Both the position numbers and the translations under genes were made by a program. DNA of 64,000 nucleotides from Acanthosepion pharaonis (Eukaryota > Mollusca > Cephalopoda > Sepiida > Sepiidae). Location: assembly GCA_903632075.3 (NCBI GenBank), contig CAHIKZ030000959.1, forward strand, positions 257,501 to 321,500, read 5' to 3'. Positions within the stretch are counted from its first letter, which is position 1; each line of letters opens with the position of its first letter. Of this stretch, positions 20,516-31,372 are shown one piece after another. The notes beneath the pieces are model-generated. The model saw only the letters and a list, made by a program, of their open reading frames with translations, made no database searches and was not told the DNA's origin.

Positions 20516-21200
20516 GCTGAAGATGGATTTTTACATTCACGCACACATTTACATCCACACACACACAAAAACAAAACTAATTCTTGACGCATCTTAGATT
20601 AGTATTAAATAAAGCCAATCAGTAAGAATATCACTTTGCAGCCAATAAATTTGTTGCAGACTGGCGAATGTATCTTAGGTATCAGAAGGTTATTTTATCG
20701 AGAGGGTTAGTGATGTTGGTGTTCTTAAACATTCATCCACAACAAATTTAGAAACATGAGTATTGAAGACAAATCATTCAAAATAAATCAGAGCGAAAAC
20801 AACGTAGTTAAAGATATAACAATAACATGGTTTTATATAGAATAAAAATACACAATTGAATCAAAGGTTGTTGAACAAGTGTGAATGGTTGAGTTGAATT
20901 ATGTAGTGTATTTATGTCAAGTTTCAATGTGTGTGAAACTGTTATTAAGATTTGTGTGTGAAATTAAACTAAGTGTTTGTTCATGTACAAAAATGTCTTT
21001 TGTGGCAGTTCAATTAATAGTGTGTATGCGTGTGCTTGTTTAAATTATTGTCCAAAGTTGGTATGAGTTGTGTACCTTTAGTTGTTTTGATGCTTGGTTG
21101 AATGTTTACGAATACTTATTAGTAGTGAGTTATTATCACTTTTTAGTATCGTAAGAAATTGTTCCTGGTAGAGCGAAATGCTGTGTGTGTTGAGTCAGAG
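20516..21200. other. Low-copy non-coding stretch
   Basis: No shared repeat or gene recognised. It leads into the promoter-like segment. Confidence 0.4.
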
Positions 21201-21580
21201 AAGTTCGCGCGGGAAAAGTGTAGCTGGTTATGATTTTGACTGGCGTAGATTAGTTTGGCATTTCTCCAGGATGAAATTCTGACTGCCCGTACTTGCGTGA
21301 GCGCTGGTAATGTTCTTTAACGTCTGACCAGGTGGTTAAGACGGGAGCTCTTGAGGAACACGAGGGAGCTTATTCGAGTTTTGTTTATATAAGGCTGTCT
21401 CACACGTGATCATCTCCGGAGCGAAAACGCGGGAAATATTCATCGGGTGCAGGCGATCTGATTGGTCGGAATTGACCAATCAGCGAGCTAGTTTTGAGGA
21501 GATTAACCAATGAATGCTTGTCGCATGATTTGTATGTATGTGATGATAATCATCACAGGGGAAGAGTGCATTTTCCCGCG
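21201..21580. promoter_or_regulatory. Promoter-like cluster: E2F, CCAAT and TATA motifs
   Basis: Three E2F-type octamers (GCGGGAAA 21209-21216 and 21429-21436; TTTCCCGC 21572-21579), three CCAAT boxes (21461-21465 inverted, 21476-21480, 21507-21511) and a TATATAA (21386-21392) lie within 370 bases of locally raised G+C. On the minus strand the CCAAT boxes would be about 80-120 bases upstream of the TATA box, a normal layout. No first exon was recognised on either side. It could be a host promoter or an LTR U3. Confidence 0.35.
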
Positions 21581-21699
21581 GGGGGTGACTGGCAAACGTG
21601 GAAGATTCCACAGATTCATTGAGTTTTTGCGATTTCAGAATGATTTTGATAGAAACGTTGTAATTATGGTAGAAGATAAATTCTTTGATTAGGTCTGTG

Positions 21700-22360
21700 G
21701 GATTCGGGAACATTTTCTCTCTTAATTTTAGAGGATTTTGGTCATATTGTTCGTGTTATTACATCAATCTACCAATAATTACTACTACTACTAATAATAA
21801 AAAAAATATTTAACCCACACAGTATTGAAGTTTTGATTCCACTCCTTGAATTCTGAATAATAATATTTTGGACTACAGTCTTCTCCGTCATATGACTATG
21901 CCTTATTGTTGAGAATATGATTCTGCCATTGATAGATTTTATCATTTCTGGCCTTCCATACTTCTTTTTAAGCAGGTTTTCATTACACCGAAAGAAGGAA
22001 AATTGATCCAAAGCCAACTTGATCTTTCACAACTGACAGGTAACTGATCTTCGTTGTAAATAAATGCGTTTTAAGAATAAGTAATTATTTTATTCGAAAT
22101 CCAATTAAGTAATTATTATTAGATTAACGTTTTTTTCATTAAATCTTGTATTTTTACAACTGCTAATTTATTTTTGAAATATATTTTTTAATTACATAGT
22201 TTAAATTTTCTGGCGGTAGACATTGACCGTGGCGTAGTCGAAGTTAATTTACATGAAACATTATTTTATGTTTTATTTTATGCTGGTTTCGCAAAAAAAA
22301 AAAAAATCAAAATTTAAACTGCAAAAAAGACGATTAAAAAATAGAAGGTATGATTAGACT
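21700..22360. other. AT-rich non-coding stretch
   Basis: No gene recognised. Small (ACT)n/(AAT)n near 21780-21800. Confidence 0.4.
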
Positions 22361-22366
22361 GAGATA

Positions 22367-22487
22367 GATAGATATCAAGAGATTAGAATAGATAGATAGA
22401 TAGGATTAAACTGAGATAAATAGATAGAGATGTTTAGACTGAAATATATAGGTATGATTAGATTGAAATATATAGGTATGATTAGAT

Positions 22488-22552
<65 letters not shown>
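22367..22552 (-). repeat. (GATA)n followed by (TA)n
   Basis: Degenerate GATA repeats with AGATTGAAATATATAGGTAT units run to 22490, then (TA)n 22491-22552. Confidence 0.85.
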
Positions 22553-22554
<2 letters not shown>

Positions 22555-22555
<1 letters not shown>

Positions 22556-23300
22556 TTCATTAAATAATATAGACAAGTGTTGTCTATTTATTTTATGTAA
22601 ATTCTTTTCATCAAAGATGACAATTACTGTACAATATATTAAGCAATACACGGACAAGACAGTGATGATAGTCTGTTTCTGTTTACATGGATGATTTACA
22701 AGCAACGATAAATACGTGTATATAAGACGCTGGAAACGAAAATCGCACCGCAGATCATGACGTCACACATGACCACGCGAGAGTGAATTCGAGAGTATGG
22801 GAAGCCGTTAGTATAAACCAATGGCTTCTGTTACCAATTACAGACATTTAAGGATATTTTTGGAGATTTTCTAGTTTATTTTGTTTAGGTTAGGTTTCAA
22901 CTGTTTTATGTATATAGCTTCAAGAATTTTTAGTTTTTGTTTATTGTTTTCCTGTTTAAGTATAATTGTGTTTTCAACAAAGATTTTACGGAATTGTGTG
23001 TGCGGGCAGGCATGTTGTTTGAAATGCCTAAAAATGTTAGAGTTATCATTCAAATGTAGTGTCAAGCATCGTGAAAGCGAGTTTGCGGTGTGACCAACAT
23101 AAATATTATTTAATTCGTGGGAGGCACAATCTCCCAAAGGGCACTTGAATTTATAAAGTATGTTGTTTTTTTTTTGCAAATCGCTAACTGGGGGAGAAGA
23201 ATCATTGCGAAGAATTAAGTTGGATATATTAGATTTAGTGTAGTATATGATTAACTTAATTATTTTTGCTAGGATCTGTAGTTGATATATTAGAATTTAC
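22555..23300 (-). pseudogene. Penelope-like element with GIY-YIG endonuclease
   Basis: The minus-strand frame 23179-22871 (102 codons) is a GIY-YIG nuclease domain: a Cys pair CPLGDC, the core NNIYVGHTANSLSRCLTLHL, a FRHFKQHACPHTQF segment, ENTIILKQEN (Glu of the fold), and the typical KLKILEAIYIKQLKPNLNKI end. This domain follows the RT in EN+ Penelope-like elements and nicks the target. GIY is here NIY, and the RT part is missing, so the copy is 5'-truncated near 23300. The 3' UTR runs to 22560 and ends in the terminus that meets (TA)n at 22552. An inverted partial copy lies at 23455-23690. Confidence 0.82.
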
Positions 23301-23454
23301 TAAATTTTTTAGTATATTTTCATTTTGTTTATAATTAGTATGCATTTGATTACGATATAGGAGATTAATATGTTTGAGATTAGTAGAAGCACTATTATGT
23401 ACTATTTGCTTAGTATTGAGATTTCCAAGAAAGCATCTTATTTGTTCATCAACT

Positions 23455-23686
23455 ATATAGTTATAGTTTTCGCTTCCAGCGTCTTATATGCACGTATATA
23501 TCGTTGCTTGGAAATCATCCATGTAAACGGAAACAGACTACCATCACATTCCAGTCCGTGTATTGCTTAATATATTGTACAGTAATTGTCATCTTTGATG
23601 AAAAGAATTTACATAAAAAATAGACAACACTTGTCTATATTATTTAATGAAACATGTATGAATGAAAAAATGCTGTCTAAACACAC

Positions 23687-23690
<4 letters not shown>
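23455..23690 (+). mobile_element. Penelope 3' UTR/terminus, inverted partner
   Basis: Reverse-complement match to 22560-22760, from TTTCGCTTCCAGCGTCTTAT to the terminus before (TA)n at 23692. With the minus-strand copy it makes a head-to-head pair around the GIY-YIG fragment. Inverted terminal pieces are common in Penelope insertions. Confidence 0.7.
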
Positions 23691-23691
<1 letters not shown>

Positions 23692-23764
<73 letters not shown>

Positions 23765-23927
23765 ATAGAGAGAGATAGATAGATAGATATTAGATATGGT
23801 TAGACTGAGATAGATATGATTAGATATAGATATGATCAGACTGAAATTGATATATAGATATATAAATACGATTAGACTTAAATAGATATGATTAGACTGA
23901 GATGAATAGATAATAAATATGATTAGA

Positions 23928-23994
<67 letters not shown>

Positions 23995-24094
23995 TCATAC
24001 ATGTTTCATTAAATAATATAGACAAGTGTTTATTTATTTTATGTAAATTCTTTTCAAAACGTCTGATAAGCATAACATTATCAATAAACGAAGA

Positions 24095-24186
<92 letters not shown>

Positions 24187-24195
24187 CGAGAGAGA
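23692..24195. repeat. (TA)n, (TG)n, (GATA)n and (GA)n cluster with Penelope terminus
   Basis: (TA)n 23692-23740, (TG)n 23741-23764, degenerate GATA 23770-23930, (TA)n 23931-23990, a minus-oriented Penelope terminus 23995-24090, (TA)n 24093-24152 and (GA)n 24153-24195. Confidence 0.85.
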
Positions 24196-24424
24196 GGGGG
24201 GAGTAATTCCTGACCCAATTAGTAGGCCATTTTGTTATACCCCTAAGATGAGCAGTAAATAACTTACGTCATATTTGTGGATATATTTGGGGGTCGTGAT
24301 TGCTTAATATTATGCGATAGACAAAAAGATCGTAGCATTGTGCGTTATGTACACTGGTTTTTATATGTATGTACAGTATATACTGATGATTCTTTTGCTT
24401 ACTTCATCCTAATAAGTATAATAT

Positions 24425-24665
24425 AGCTAGGGCGTGAGCGAATGATTAGAATATTAGCGTAATGACCATGAGGTCCGGGTTTCAATCTCACCACAGTCAA
24501 TTTATCTCGTAGGTAAATATTGATCATAGCCCCCGGGGAACTGCAGGTGAAATAGGAGTACACGAAATTGTTCGGAATTTATCTGTGGTTGTGCAAGTCA
24601 TCGTGATTGAGGTTTTGTTCAACCATACATCATTGCCAGATTAACTACGCTTTCTCTCTTTTTCT
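24425..24665 (+). mobile_element. tRNA-derived SINE (different subfamily)
   Basis: A-box-like GTGAGCGAATGATTAGAATA and B-box-like GGGTTTCAATCTCACC, about 35 bases apart, are followed by a unique body and a (CTTT)n-like tail. No duplicate is seen in this window. Target-site duplication is not clear. Confidence 0.5.
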
Positions 24666-24902
24666 CTCTCTTCCAACGAAAGTGTAACTAACACCTTGGC
24701 GGCATAGTTACAATATCAACGATGTGTTCATTTGATGCTTTCTTGAAGAAACACGAATGATAGAAACGTCGTAATTATCAAAGCAATTAAAAATGAAAAT
24801 ATCTAATGTTATGAATAATTTTAGTTCATAAAATTAAATTGTGATTTTCTGCCAAGGAAATCATTTGGATAATCCGCCAACCTCTCTGTACCTTAGTCTG
24901 TT

Positions 24903-24915
24903 CATGATCTATCTA

Positions 24916-24952
<37 letters not shown>

Positions 24953-25031
24953 CAGTCTAATAATATCTCTCTCTATATATATCTATCTATTCCTTACAAT
25001 CTATCTATCTATCTCTCTATCTATCTATCTA

Positions 25032-25072
<41 letters not shown>

Positions 25073-25082
25073 CAGTCTAATA

Positions 25083-25117
<35 letters not shown>

Positions 25118-25308
25118 GCTATCTATCTATCTATCTATCTCAGTCTAATACTATCTATCTATCTATCTATCTATCTATCTCAGTAAATATTATCTATCTA
25201 TCTATCTATCTATATCTATTCATCTATCTATCTATCTATCTCAGTCTACCTACCTACCTATCTATCTCAGTCTAATACCTACCCATCTATCTATCTCAGT
25301 ATATAATA

Positions 25309-25354
<46 letters not shown>

Positions 25355-25562
25355 CCATCTATCTCAGTCTGATAATCTATCTATCTAAAGATCTCAGTCT
25401 GATTACTATCTATCTATCTATCAAAATCTCAGTCTAATACTACCTAAAAATCTATCTCAGTCTAGGAAACCTACCTATCTATCTATCTCAGTCTAATACT
25501 ACCTACCTACCTACCTACCTACCTACCTACCTACCTACCTATCTATCTATCTAAGTCTAATA

Positions 25563-25598
<36 letters not shown>

Positions 25599-25605
25599 TT
25601 TAATC
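24903..25605 (+). repeat. Compound (ATCT)n array punctuated by CAGTCTAATACT
   Basis: About a dozen ATCT/ACCT blocks are separated by CTCAGTCTAATACT-like spacers. The same spacer appears in reverse complement within (GATA)n at 23770-23930, so the spacer and the microsatellite spread together. Confidence 0.9.
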
Positions 25606-25639
25606 TTTTTGAGGACTATCCTGTATACGGATAGAAAAA

Positions 25640-26070
25640 TATTGCAGTTATAGCAAAATAGAAAGGGGTGTAAGGCAAGGATATGCCTTCTCATCGGATT
25701 TATTCAACTTCTAATGCGAGGTGATTCTGAAAGAATTAGAATTCATTATTGGCATTATCTTAACAACATAAGATATGCAGATGGCACAGTGTTGATAACA
25801 GGCACAGAAACGAAAATAAGGGTTCTCCTACAGAAGGTACTTAAGGAAAGCGAGATGAAAGGACTAATCATCAATTGCAAGTGGACAGAATGTATGATTG
25901 TCAACCGAATGAAGAGTCTATCATGCGAATTACAAATCGGAGATACCAAAATCAAGCAAATACAACAATCGAAATATTAGGAAGGTTTTTAACAGATGAC
26001 TGAAAATGCGTCGCCCAAATGTGAAGGGGCACCTGAATAGCGAAAAATGCCTTCCAAAAGGTAAGCAAAG
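25640..26070 (+). pseudogene. LINE-B reverse transcriptase domain
   Basis: Starts within RT motif B (ERGVRQGYAFSSDLFNF, then a stop). It continues in the frame 25714-25980 with NNIRYADGTVLITGTETKIR. The catalytic YADD is YADG, losing the second Asp. KESEMKGLIINCKWTECMIV and ELQIGDTKIKQIQQSKY follow. Part of one LINE copy that resumes at 26407 and again at 27099. Confidence 0.8.
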
Positions 26071-26420
26071 TATTAAGAAAACAGGTTTAGTTTGTTTTGT
26101 TTTATGGCATATCAACCTCAATGGGTCATTTATATTGCCATGCCGACAACTTTTTTTTTCTGGTAATGTTTTTCCTTTTGTCAAAAACCTATTTCTGTTA
26201 ATATTTTTTCTGAAAAATGTATGGCTGGTAATATTATTTAGCCAAAAACGTATAGCTGGTAATCTATTTTTCCAACATTATTTTTTTCAAAAACGGATAA
26301 CTGGCAACATTATTTTTTCAAAAACATAATCAGATGTCTTCCAGTTGGATGTAGTTTATCGTCATACCCAGAACGCGGATATAGTTTATCGTCATTCCAA
26401 GGACGCTATTAAGAAACAGG
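26071..26420 (+). mobile_element. Family Q insertion in LINE-B with target-site duplication
   Basis: The element 26086-26406 is flanked by TATTAAGAAAACAGG (26071-26085) and TATTAAGAAACAGG (26407-26420). Removing it restores continuous LINE-B sequence. It starts TTTAGTTTGTTTTG, contains ATGGCATATCAACCTCAATG, several CTGGTAAT/CAAAAA units, and ends with two 30-bp tail units (GGATATAGTTTATCGTCAT ... CCAAGGACGC). There are no inverted repeats and no poly(A). Confidence 0.8.
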
Positions 26421-26789
26421 AAAATCTTGCTAGAAACAAAGAAAAGTGTACTGAACTTTTATGTAATATCGGTCCTCCTATATGTCAATGAATGCTGGAT
26501 AATTTCCTCACAGATGAACTTGAGTCAAATGAAATGCGGTTCTACAGAAGGATACTTAGAATACCATGAACTGAATATGGAGAAAATTGAAACAGAAAGG
26601 AAACTTATACGTAGCATCAGAAAGGGACAGCTGTAATTTCTAGGAAGCATAATGAGGAAAAGGAAAGAGGGCTTGGGGAATTTAACACTCAAAGGACACA
26701 TTGAAGAGGGGACTGAGGAAAACAACACATAACCTACCTGACAAGTTTGTGCAAATAGTTGGCAAAACAGAGTTTAGAAGAAGTCCTTA
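26407..26789 (+). pseudogene. LINE-B C terminus, continued
   Basis: After the Q insertion: LETKKSVLNFYVISVLLYVN, ECWIISSQM, STEGYLEYHELN, METERKLIRSIRKGQL-like sequence, then FLGSIMRKRKEGLGNLTLKG and KWLAKQS. Split again by SINE-H at about 26790. Confidence 0.75.
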
Positions 26790-27098
26790 AGGAGACAATG
26801 CTCAGTAGATAAAAGCGTTGGTTCGATTCAGTGACTTGACTCAAAGAATTGTGAGTTCAATACATGGCTATGGCAGTGGTGAACAAAAGAAATTGGAGAG
26901 TTGAGTTAAAGGGAAACAACTGAGACATCCAGAAGATGACATGTAGAACTAGAATAATCTGTCCCGATGGACGAGGATAAGAGTTCAGTTCGAAATTCCA
27001 ATCACCTGAAGAAGGCCGAAAAGTCGTGAATATGGCAAGAAAGATGAGGACAACAGCCCAAATAACGTAAATACTGTAAAAGATTAGGAGAAACAAAA
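26790..27098 (+). mobile_element. SINE-H: tRNA-like head with hammerhead-like 3' domain
   Basis: Inserted in LINE-B with a near-identical duplication (TTAAGGAGACAA on the left, TTAGGAGAAACAA on the right). The head has A-box-like TGCTCAGTAGATAAAAGCG and B-box-like GTGAGTTCAATAC. The body has GAGAGTTGAGTTAAA. The 3' domain reads CUGAAGAAGGCCGAAAAGUC and continues with GATGAGGACAACAGCCC. The same order is present at 37085-37440 (minus). Confidence 0.7.
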
Positions 27099-27178
27099 AA
27101 CAGACTTTACTAAGAGATACAAAGGATAGACAATTGTATAGAGCCATGATCGATCACGTCCTGAAGGGTCACGGTAGA
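27099..27178 (+). pseudogene. LINE-B extreme C terminus
   Basis: Encodes TLLRDTKDRQLYRAMIDHVL KGHGR and a TAG, completing the copy begun at 25640. Confidence 0.7.
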
Positions 27179-27179
27179 T

Positions 27180-30100
27180 AGAAGAAGCAGAAAAAGGAGA
27201 GGAAGCAGGAGGAGGAGAAGAAGGAGAAGGGGAAGAGGAAGCAGAAGGAGAAGAAGAAGGAGAAGAAGCAGAAGGAGGAGAAGAATGTGAAGGGGGAGAG
27301 GAAGCAGAAGGAGTGGAAGTAGAAGGAGTAGAAAAAAGAGAGGAAGCAGAAGGAGGAGAAGAAGGAGAGGAAGCAGAAGAAGGAGAAGAAGCAGAAGGTG
27401 GAGAAGAAGAAGAGGAAGCAGAAGGAGGAGAAGAAGGAGAGGAAGCAGAAGGAGGAGAAGAATGAGAGAAAGCAGGAGAAGGAGAAGAAGCAGAAGGAGG
27501 AGAAGAATGAGAGAGGGGAGAGGAAGCAGAAAGAAGAGAAGAAGGAAAAGAAGAAAAAAAGGGGAGAAGAATGAGAAGGAGGAGAGGAAGCAGAAGGATA
27601 AGAAGAAAGAGAGGAAGCAGAAGGAGGAGAAGAAGGAGAGAAATCAGGAGGGAGGAGAAGAAGAGGACGAAGAAGAAGAAGAGAGGAAGCAGAAGGAAGA
27701 GAAGAAGAAGAGAAAGCAGGAGGAGAAGAAGGAGAGGAAGCAGAAGGAGAAGAAGGAGAGGAAGCAGGAGGAGGAGAAGAATGAGAAGAGGGAGAGAGAA
27801 AGAGGAGGAGAAGAAGGAGGAGAAGAAGCAGAAGGAGGAGAAGAATGAGAGAGGGGAGAGGAAGCAGAAAGAGGAGAAGAAGGAAAAGAAGCAGAAAGAG
27901 AAGAAGAATGAGAAGGAGGAGAGGAAGCAGAAGGATAAGAAGAAAGAGAGGAAGCAGAAGGAGGAGAAGAAGGAGAGAAATCAGAAGGAAGAGAAGAAGG
28001 AGAGGACGCAGAAGAAGAAGGAGAGGAAGCAGAAGGATAAGAAGAAAGCGAGGAAGCAGAAGGAGGAAAAAGGGAGAAATCAGAAGGAAGAGAAGAAGGA
28101 GAGGACGCAGAAGAAGAAGGAGAGGAAGCAGAAGGATAAGAAGAAAGAGAGGAAGCAGAAGGAGGAGAAGAAGGAGAGAAATCAGAAGGAAGAGAAGAAG
28201 GAGAGGACGCAGAAGAAGAAGGAGAGGAAGCAGAAGGATAAGAAGAAAGAGAGGAAGCAGAAGGAGGAGAAGAAGGAGAGAAATCAGAAGGAAGAGAAGA
28301 AGGAGAGGACGCAGAAGAAGAAGGAGAAGAAGCAGAAGGATAAGAAGAAAGCGAGGAAGCAGAAGGAGGAAGAAGGAGAGAAATCAGAAGGGAAGAGAAG
28401 AAGGAGAGGACGCAGAAGAAGGAGAGGAAGCAGAAGGATAAGAAAAAGCGAGGAAGCAGAAGGAGGAGAAGAAGAGAGAAATCAGAAGGAAGAGAAGAAG
28501 GAGAGGACGCAGAAGAAGAAGGAGAGGAAGCAGAAGGATAAGAAGAAAGAGAGGAAGCAGAAGGAGGAGAAGAAGGAGAAATCAGAAGGAAGAGAAGAAG
28601 GAGAGGACGCAGAAGAAGAAGGAGAGGAAGCAGAAGGATAAGAAGAAAGAGAGGAAGCAGAAGGAGGAAAAAGAAGGAGAAATCAGAAGGAAGAGAAGAA
28701 GGGAGAGGACGCAGAAGAAGAAGGAGAGGAAGCAGAAGGATAAGAAGAAAGAGAGGAAGCAGAAGGAGGAGAAGAAGGAGAAAAATCAGAAGGAAGAGAA
28801 GAAGGAGAGGACGCAGAAGAAGAAGGAGCGGAAGCAGGAGGAGGAGAAGAATGAGAAGAGGGAGAGAAAGCAGGAGGAGGAGAAGAAGGAGGAGAAGAAG
28901 GAGGAGAAGCAGAAGGAGGAGAAGAATGAGAGGGGTGAGAGGAAGCAGAAAGAGGAGAAGAAGGAAAAGAAGCAGAAAGAGAAGAAGAATGAATAGGAGG
29001 TGAGGTAACAGAAGGAGGAGAAGAAAGAGAGGAAGCAGAAGAAGAAGAAGGAGAGGAATCAGAAGGAAGAGAAGAAGGAGAGGACGCAGAAGAAGAAGGA
29101 GAGGAAGCAGAAGGAAGAGAAGAAGGAGAGAAAGCAGGAGGAGAAGAAGGAGAGGAAGCAGAAGGAGAAGAAGGAGAGGAAGCAGGAGGAGGAGAAGAAT
29201 GAGAAGAGGGAGAGAAAGCAGGAGGAGGAGAAGAAGGAGAAGAAGCAGAAGGAGGAGAAGAATGAGAGAGGGGAGAGGAAGCAGAAAGAGGAGAAGAAGG
29301 AAAAGAAGAGAAAGAGGAGAATGAGAAGGAGGAAGGAAGAAGAAGGATAAGAAGAAAGAGGAAGCAGAAGGAGGAGAAGAAGGAGAGAATCAGGGAGGAG
29401 GAGAAGAAGGAGAGGAAATGAGAAGAAGAAGGAAGGAAGCAGAAGGAAGAAGGAAGAGAAAGCAGGAGGAGAAGAAGGAGAGAAAGAAAGAAGAAAGAGA
29501 AGGAGAGAAAAAAGGAGGAGAAGAAGGAGAGGAAGCAGAAGGAGAAGAAGGAGAGGAAGCAGGAGGAGGAGAAGAATGAGAAGAGGGAGAGAAAGGAGGA
29601 GGAGAAGAAGGAAAAGAAGAGAAGGAGGGAGAAGAATGAGAGAGGGGAGAGGAAGCAGAAAGAGGAGAAGAAGGAAAAGAAGCAGAAAAGAAGAAGAATG
29701 AGAAGGAGGAGGAAGAAGAAGGATAAGAAGAAAAGAGGAACAAGAAGGAGAAGAAAAAGAGAGAAATCAGAAGGAAGAGAAGAAGGGAGGAAAAGAAGAA
29801 GAAGGAGAGGAAGCAGAAGGATAAGAAGAAAAGAGAGGAAGCAGAAGGAGGAGAAGAAGGAGAGAAATCAGAAGGAAGAGAAGAAGGAGAGGACGAAGAA
29901 GAAGAAGGAGAGGGAAGCAGAAGGATAAGAAAAGAGAGGAAGCAGAAGGAGAGAAGAAGGAGAGGAAATCAGAAGGAAGAGAAGAAGGAGAGGACGCAGA
30001 AGAAGAAGGAGAGGAAGCAGAAGGAAGAGAAGAAGGAGAGAAAGTAGAGGAGAAGAAGGAGAGGGAAGCAGAAGGAGAAGGAGAGGAAGCAGGAGGAGGA

Positions 30101-30715
30101 GAAGAATGAGAAGAGGGAGAGAAAGCAGGAGGAGGAGAAGAAGGAGGAGAAGCAGAAGGAGGAGAAGAATGAGAGGGGTGAGAGGAAGCAGAAAGAGGAG
30201 AAGAAGGAAAAGAAGCAGAAAGAGAAGAAGAATGAGAAGGAGGAGAGGTAACAGAAGGAGGAGAAGAGAGAGGAAGCAGAAGAAGAAGAAGGAGAGGAAT
30301 CAGAAGGAAGAGAAGAAGGAGAGGAAGCAGAAGAAGAAGGAGAGGAAGCAGGAAGAGGAGAAGAAGGAGAGAAAGCAGGAGGAGAAGAAGGAGAGGAAGC
30401 AGAAGGAGTAGAAAAAGGAGAGGAAGCAGAAGGCGGAGAAGAATGAGATGGGGGAGAGGAAGCAGAAGGAGAAGAAGAAGGAGAAGAAGCAGAAGGAGGA
30501 GAAGAATGTGAAGGGGCAGAGGAAGCAGAAGGAGGAGAAGAAGGAGGAAGTAGAAGGAGGAGAAGGAGGAGAGGAAGCAGAAGGAGGAGAAGAAGGAGAG
30601 GAAGTAGAAGGAGGAGAAGGAGGAGAGGAAGCAGAAGGAGGAGAAGGAGGAGAGGAAGCAGAAGGAGGAGAAGAATGAGAAAGAGAAATTGCTGCAGAAG
30701 AAGCAGAAAAAAAAA
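27180..30715 (+). repeat. 3.5-kb polypurine satellite
   Basis: Almost pure A/G on the plus strand, built from GAAGGAGGAGAAGAAGGAGA-like words. Between about 27970 and 28810 a ~102-bp higher-order unit repeats nine times. Its marker GAGGACGCAG is at 28002, 28101, 28203, 28305, 28406, 28503, 28603, 28705 and 28807. A second block (AAGAATGAGA ... GGAAAAGAAGCAGAAAGAG) recurs near 27780, 28850, 29200, 29580 and 30100. Long stop-free frames (for example 27571-28641, 356 codons of K/E/R/Q) follow from the near absence of T and are not evidence of a gene. Confidence 0.95.
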
Positions 30716-30759
30716 GAAGATAAAGAAAAAGAAGAAAACCTTTGCTATTCCACTGATTT

Positions 30760-31025
30760 CACTGTAGTTGCCTAGTTAAATTTCTGTGGTTCTCGTACGA
30801 AGTTAAGCAAAATCGAGCCTGGCGGGTACCTAGTTGGGTGACCGGTTGGGAATACCCAGGTGTTGTAAGCAAGGACGTGGAGGTTGTGTGATGGTTAACA
30901 GCTTAGAATTTGAAATCGCAGAGTCGTCTTCTAATTCCAGTCGTGATTGTAATATTCTGGAAAGCATCTTTTCTTATTCCAATTTGTCTTTAGATTTCTG
31001 TTTAATTCTCTGGCGTCTGTTACTA
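30760..31025 (+). mobile_element. 5S rRNA-tRNA composite SINE, copy 1
   Basis: 30768-30870 is a 5S rRNA-derived segment, with GAAGTTAAGCAAAATCGAGC and TTGGGTGACCGGTTGGGAAT, then TGTTGTAAGC as at the 5S 3' end. A ~9-base deletion precedes GAAGTTAAGC. A tRNA-like block follows at once (GGTTGTGTGATGGTTAACAG, then TCTAATTCCAGTC). The copy at 62690-62892 has the same order. 5S-headed SINEs (SINE3 type) are known. The downstream tRNA-like block makes this a dimeric promoter design. Confidence 0.7.
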
Positions 31026-31026
31026 T

Positions 31027-31340
31027 AGCTGAGGATCGAAATCAGTCGGAAGATTTTCATGATAGCCAATACTTCCGAGCTGTTGGACTAGGGTTAGCTG
31101 GATGTCGACCTGTCTAAATGGGGCTCAAATGAACCACGCATGGGCTCTGGAGATTCCGATTGCAAAGCAGAACCTCAGCGTTGCACTAAAAGAGAATGGT
31201 CGTTGGTTACTCTGGTCCTTTTGTGGATCGAGCTGTAGGAACTGGACAATTTTTGAATCCACAATGATCTTGCATCCCTAACACATATTCTCGCATTTAT
31301 GGCAGATTAACTTTAGTCTGTTTTGATTTGTTTTTTTTTA
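31027..31340. repeat. Dispersed repeat, long copy
   Basis: Its two ends (TGAGGATCGAAATCAGTCGG..CCAATACTTCC and AATTTTTGAATCCACAATG..TTTGTTTT) recur joined together at 33855-33990, where the ~180-base middle is missing. Confidence 0.6.
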
Positions 31341-31372
31341 TCCAGGTAGTTAAATTTTGGAACCTGCTTCCT

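Noticed and set aside
27571..28641. 356-codon open frame
   Set aside because: Stop codons need T, and this strand is almost pure A/G. All frames are open in the polypurine satellite, so the frame is expected by composition.
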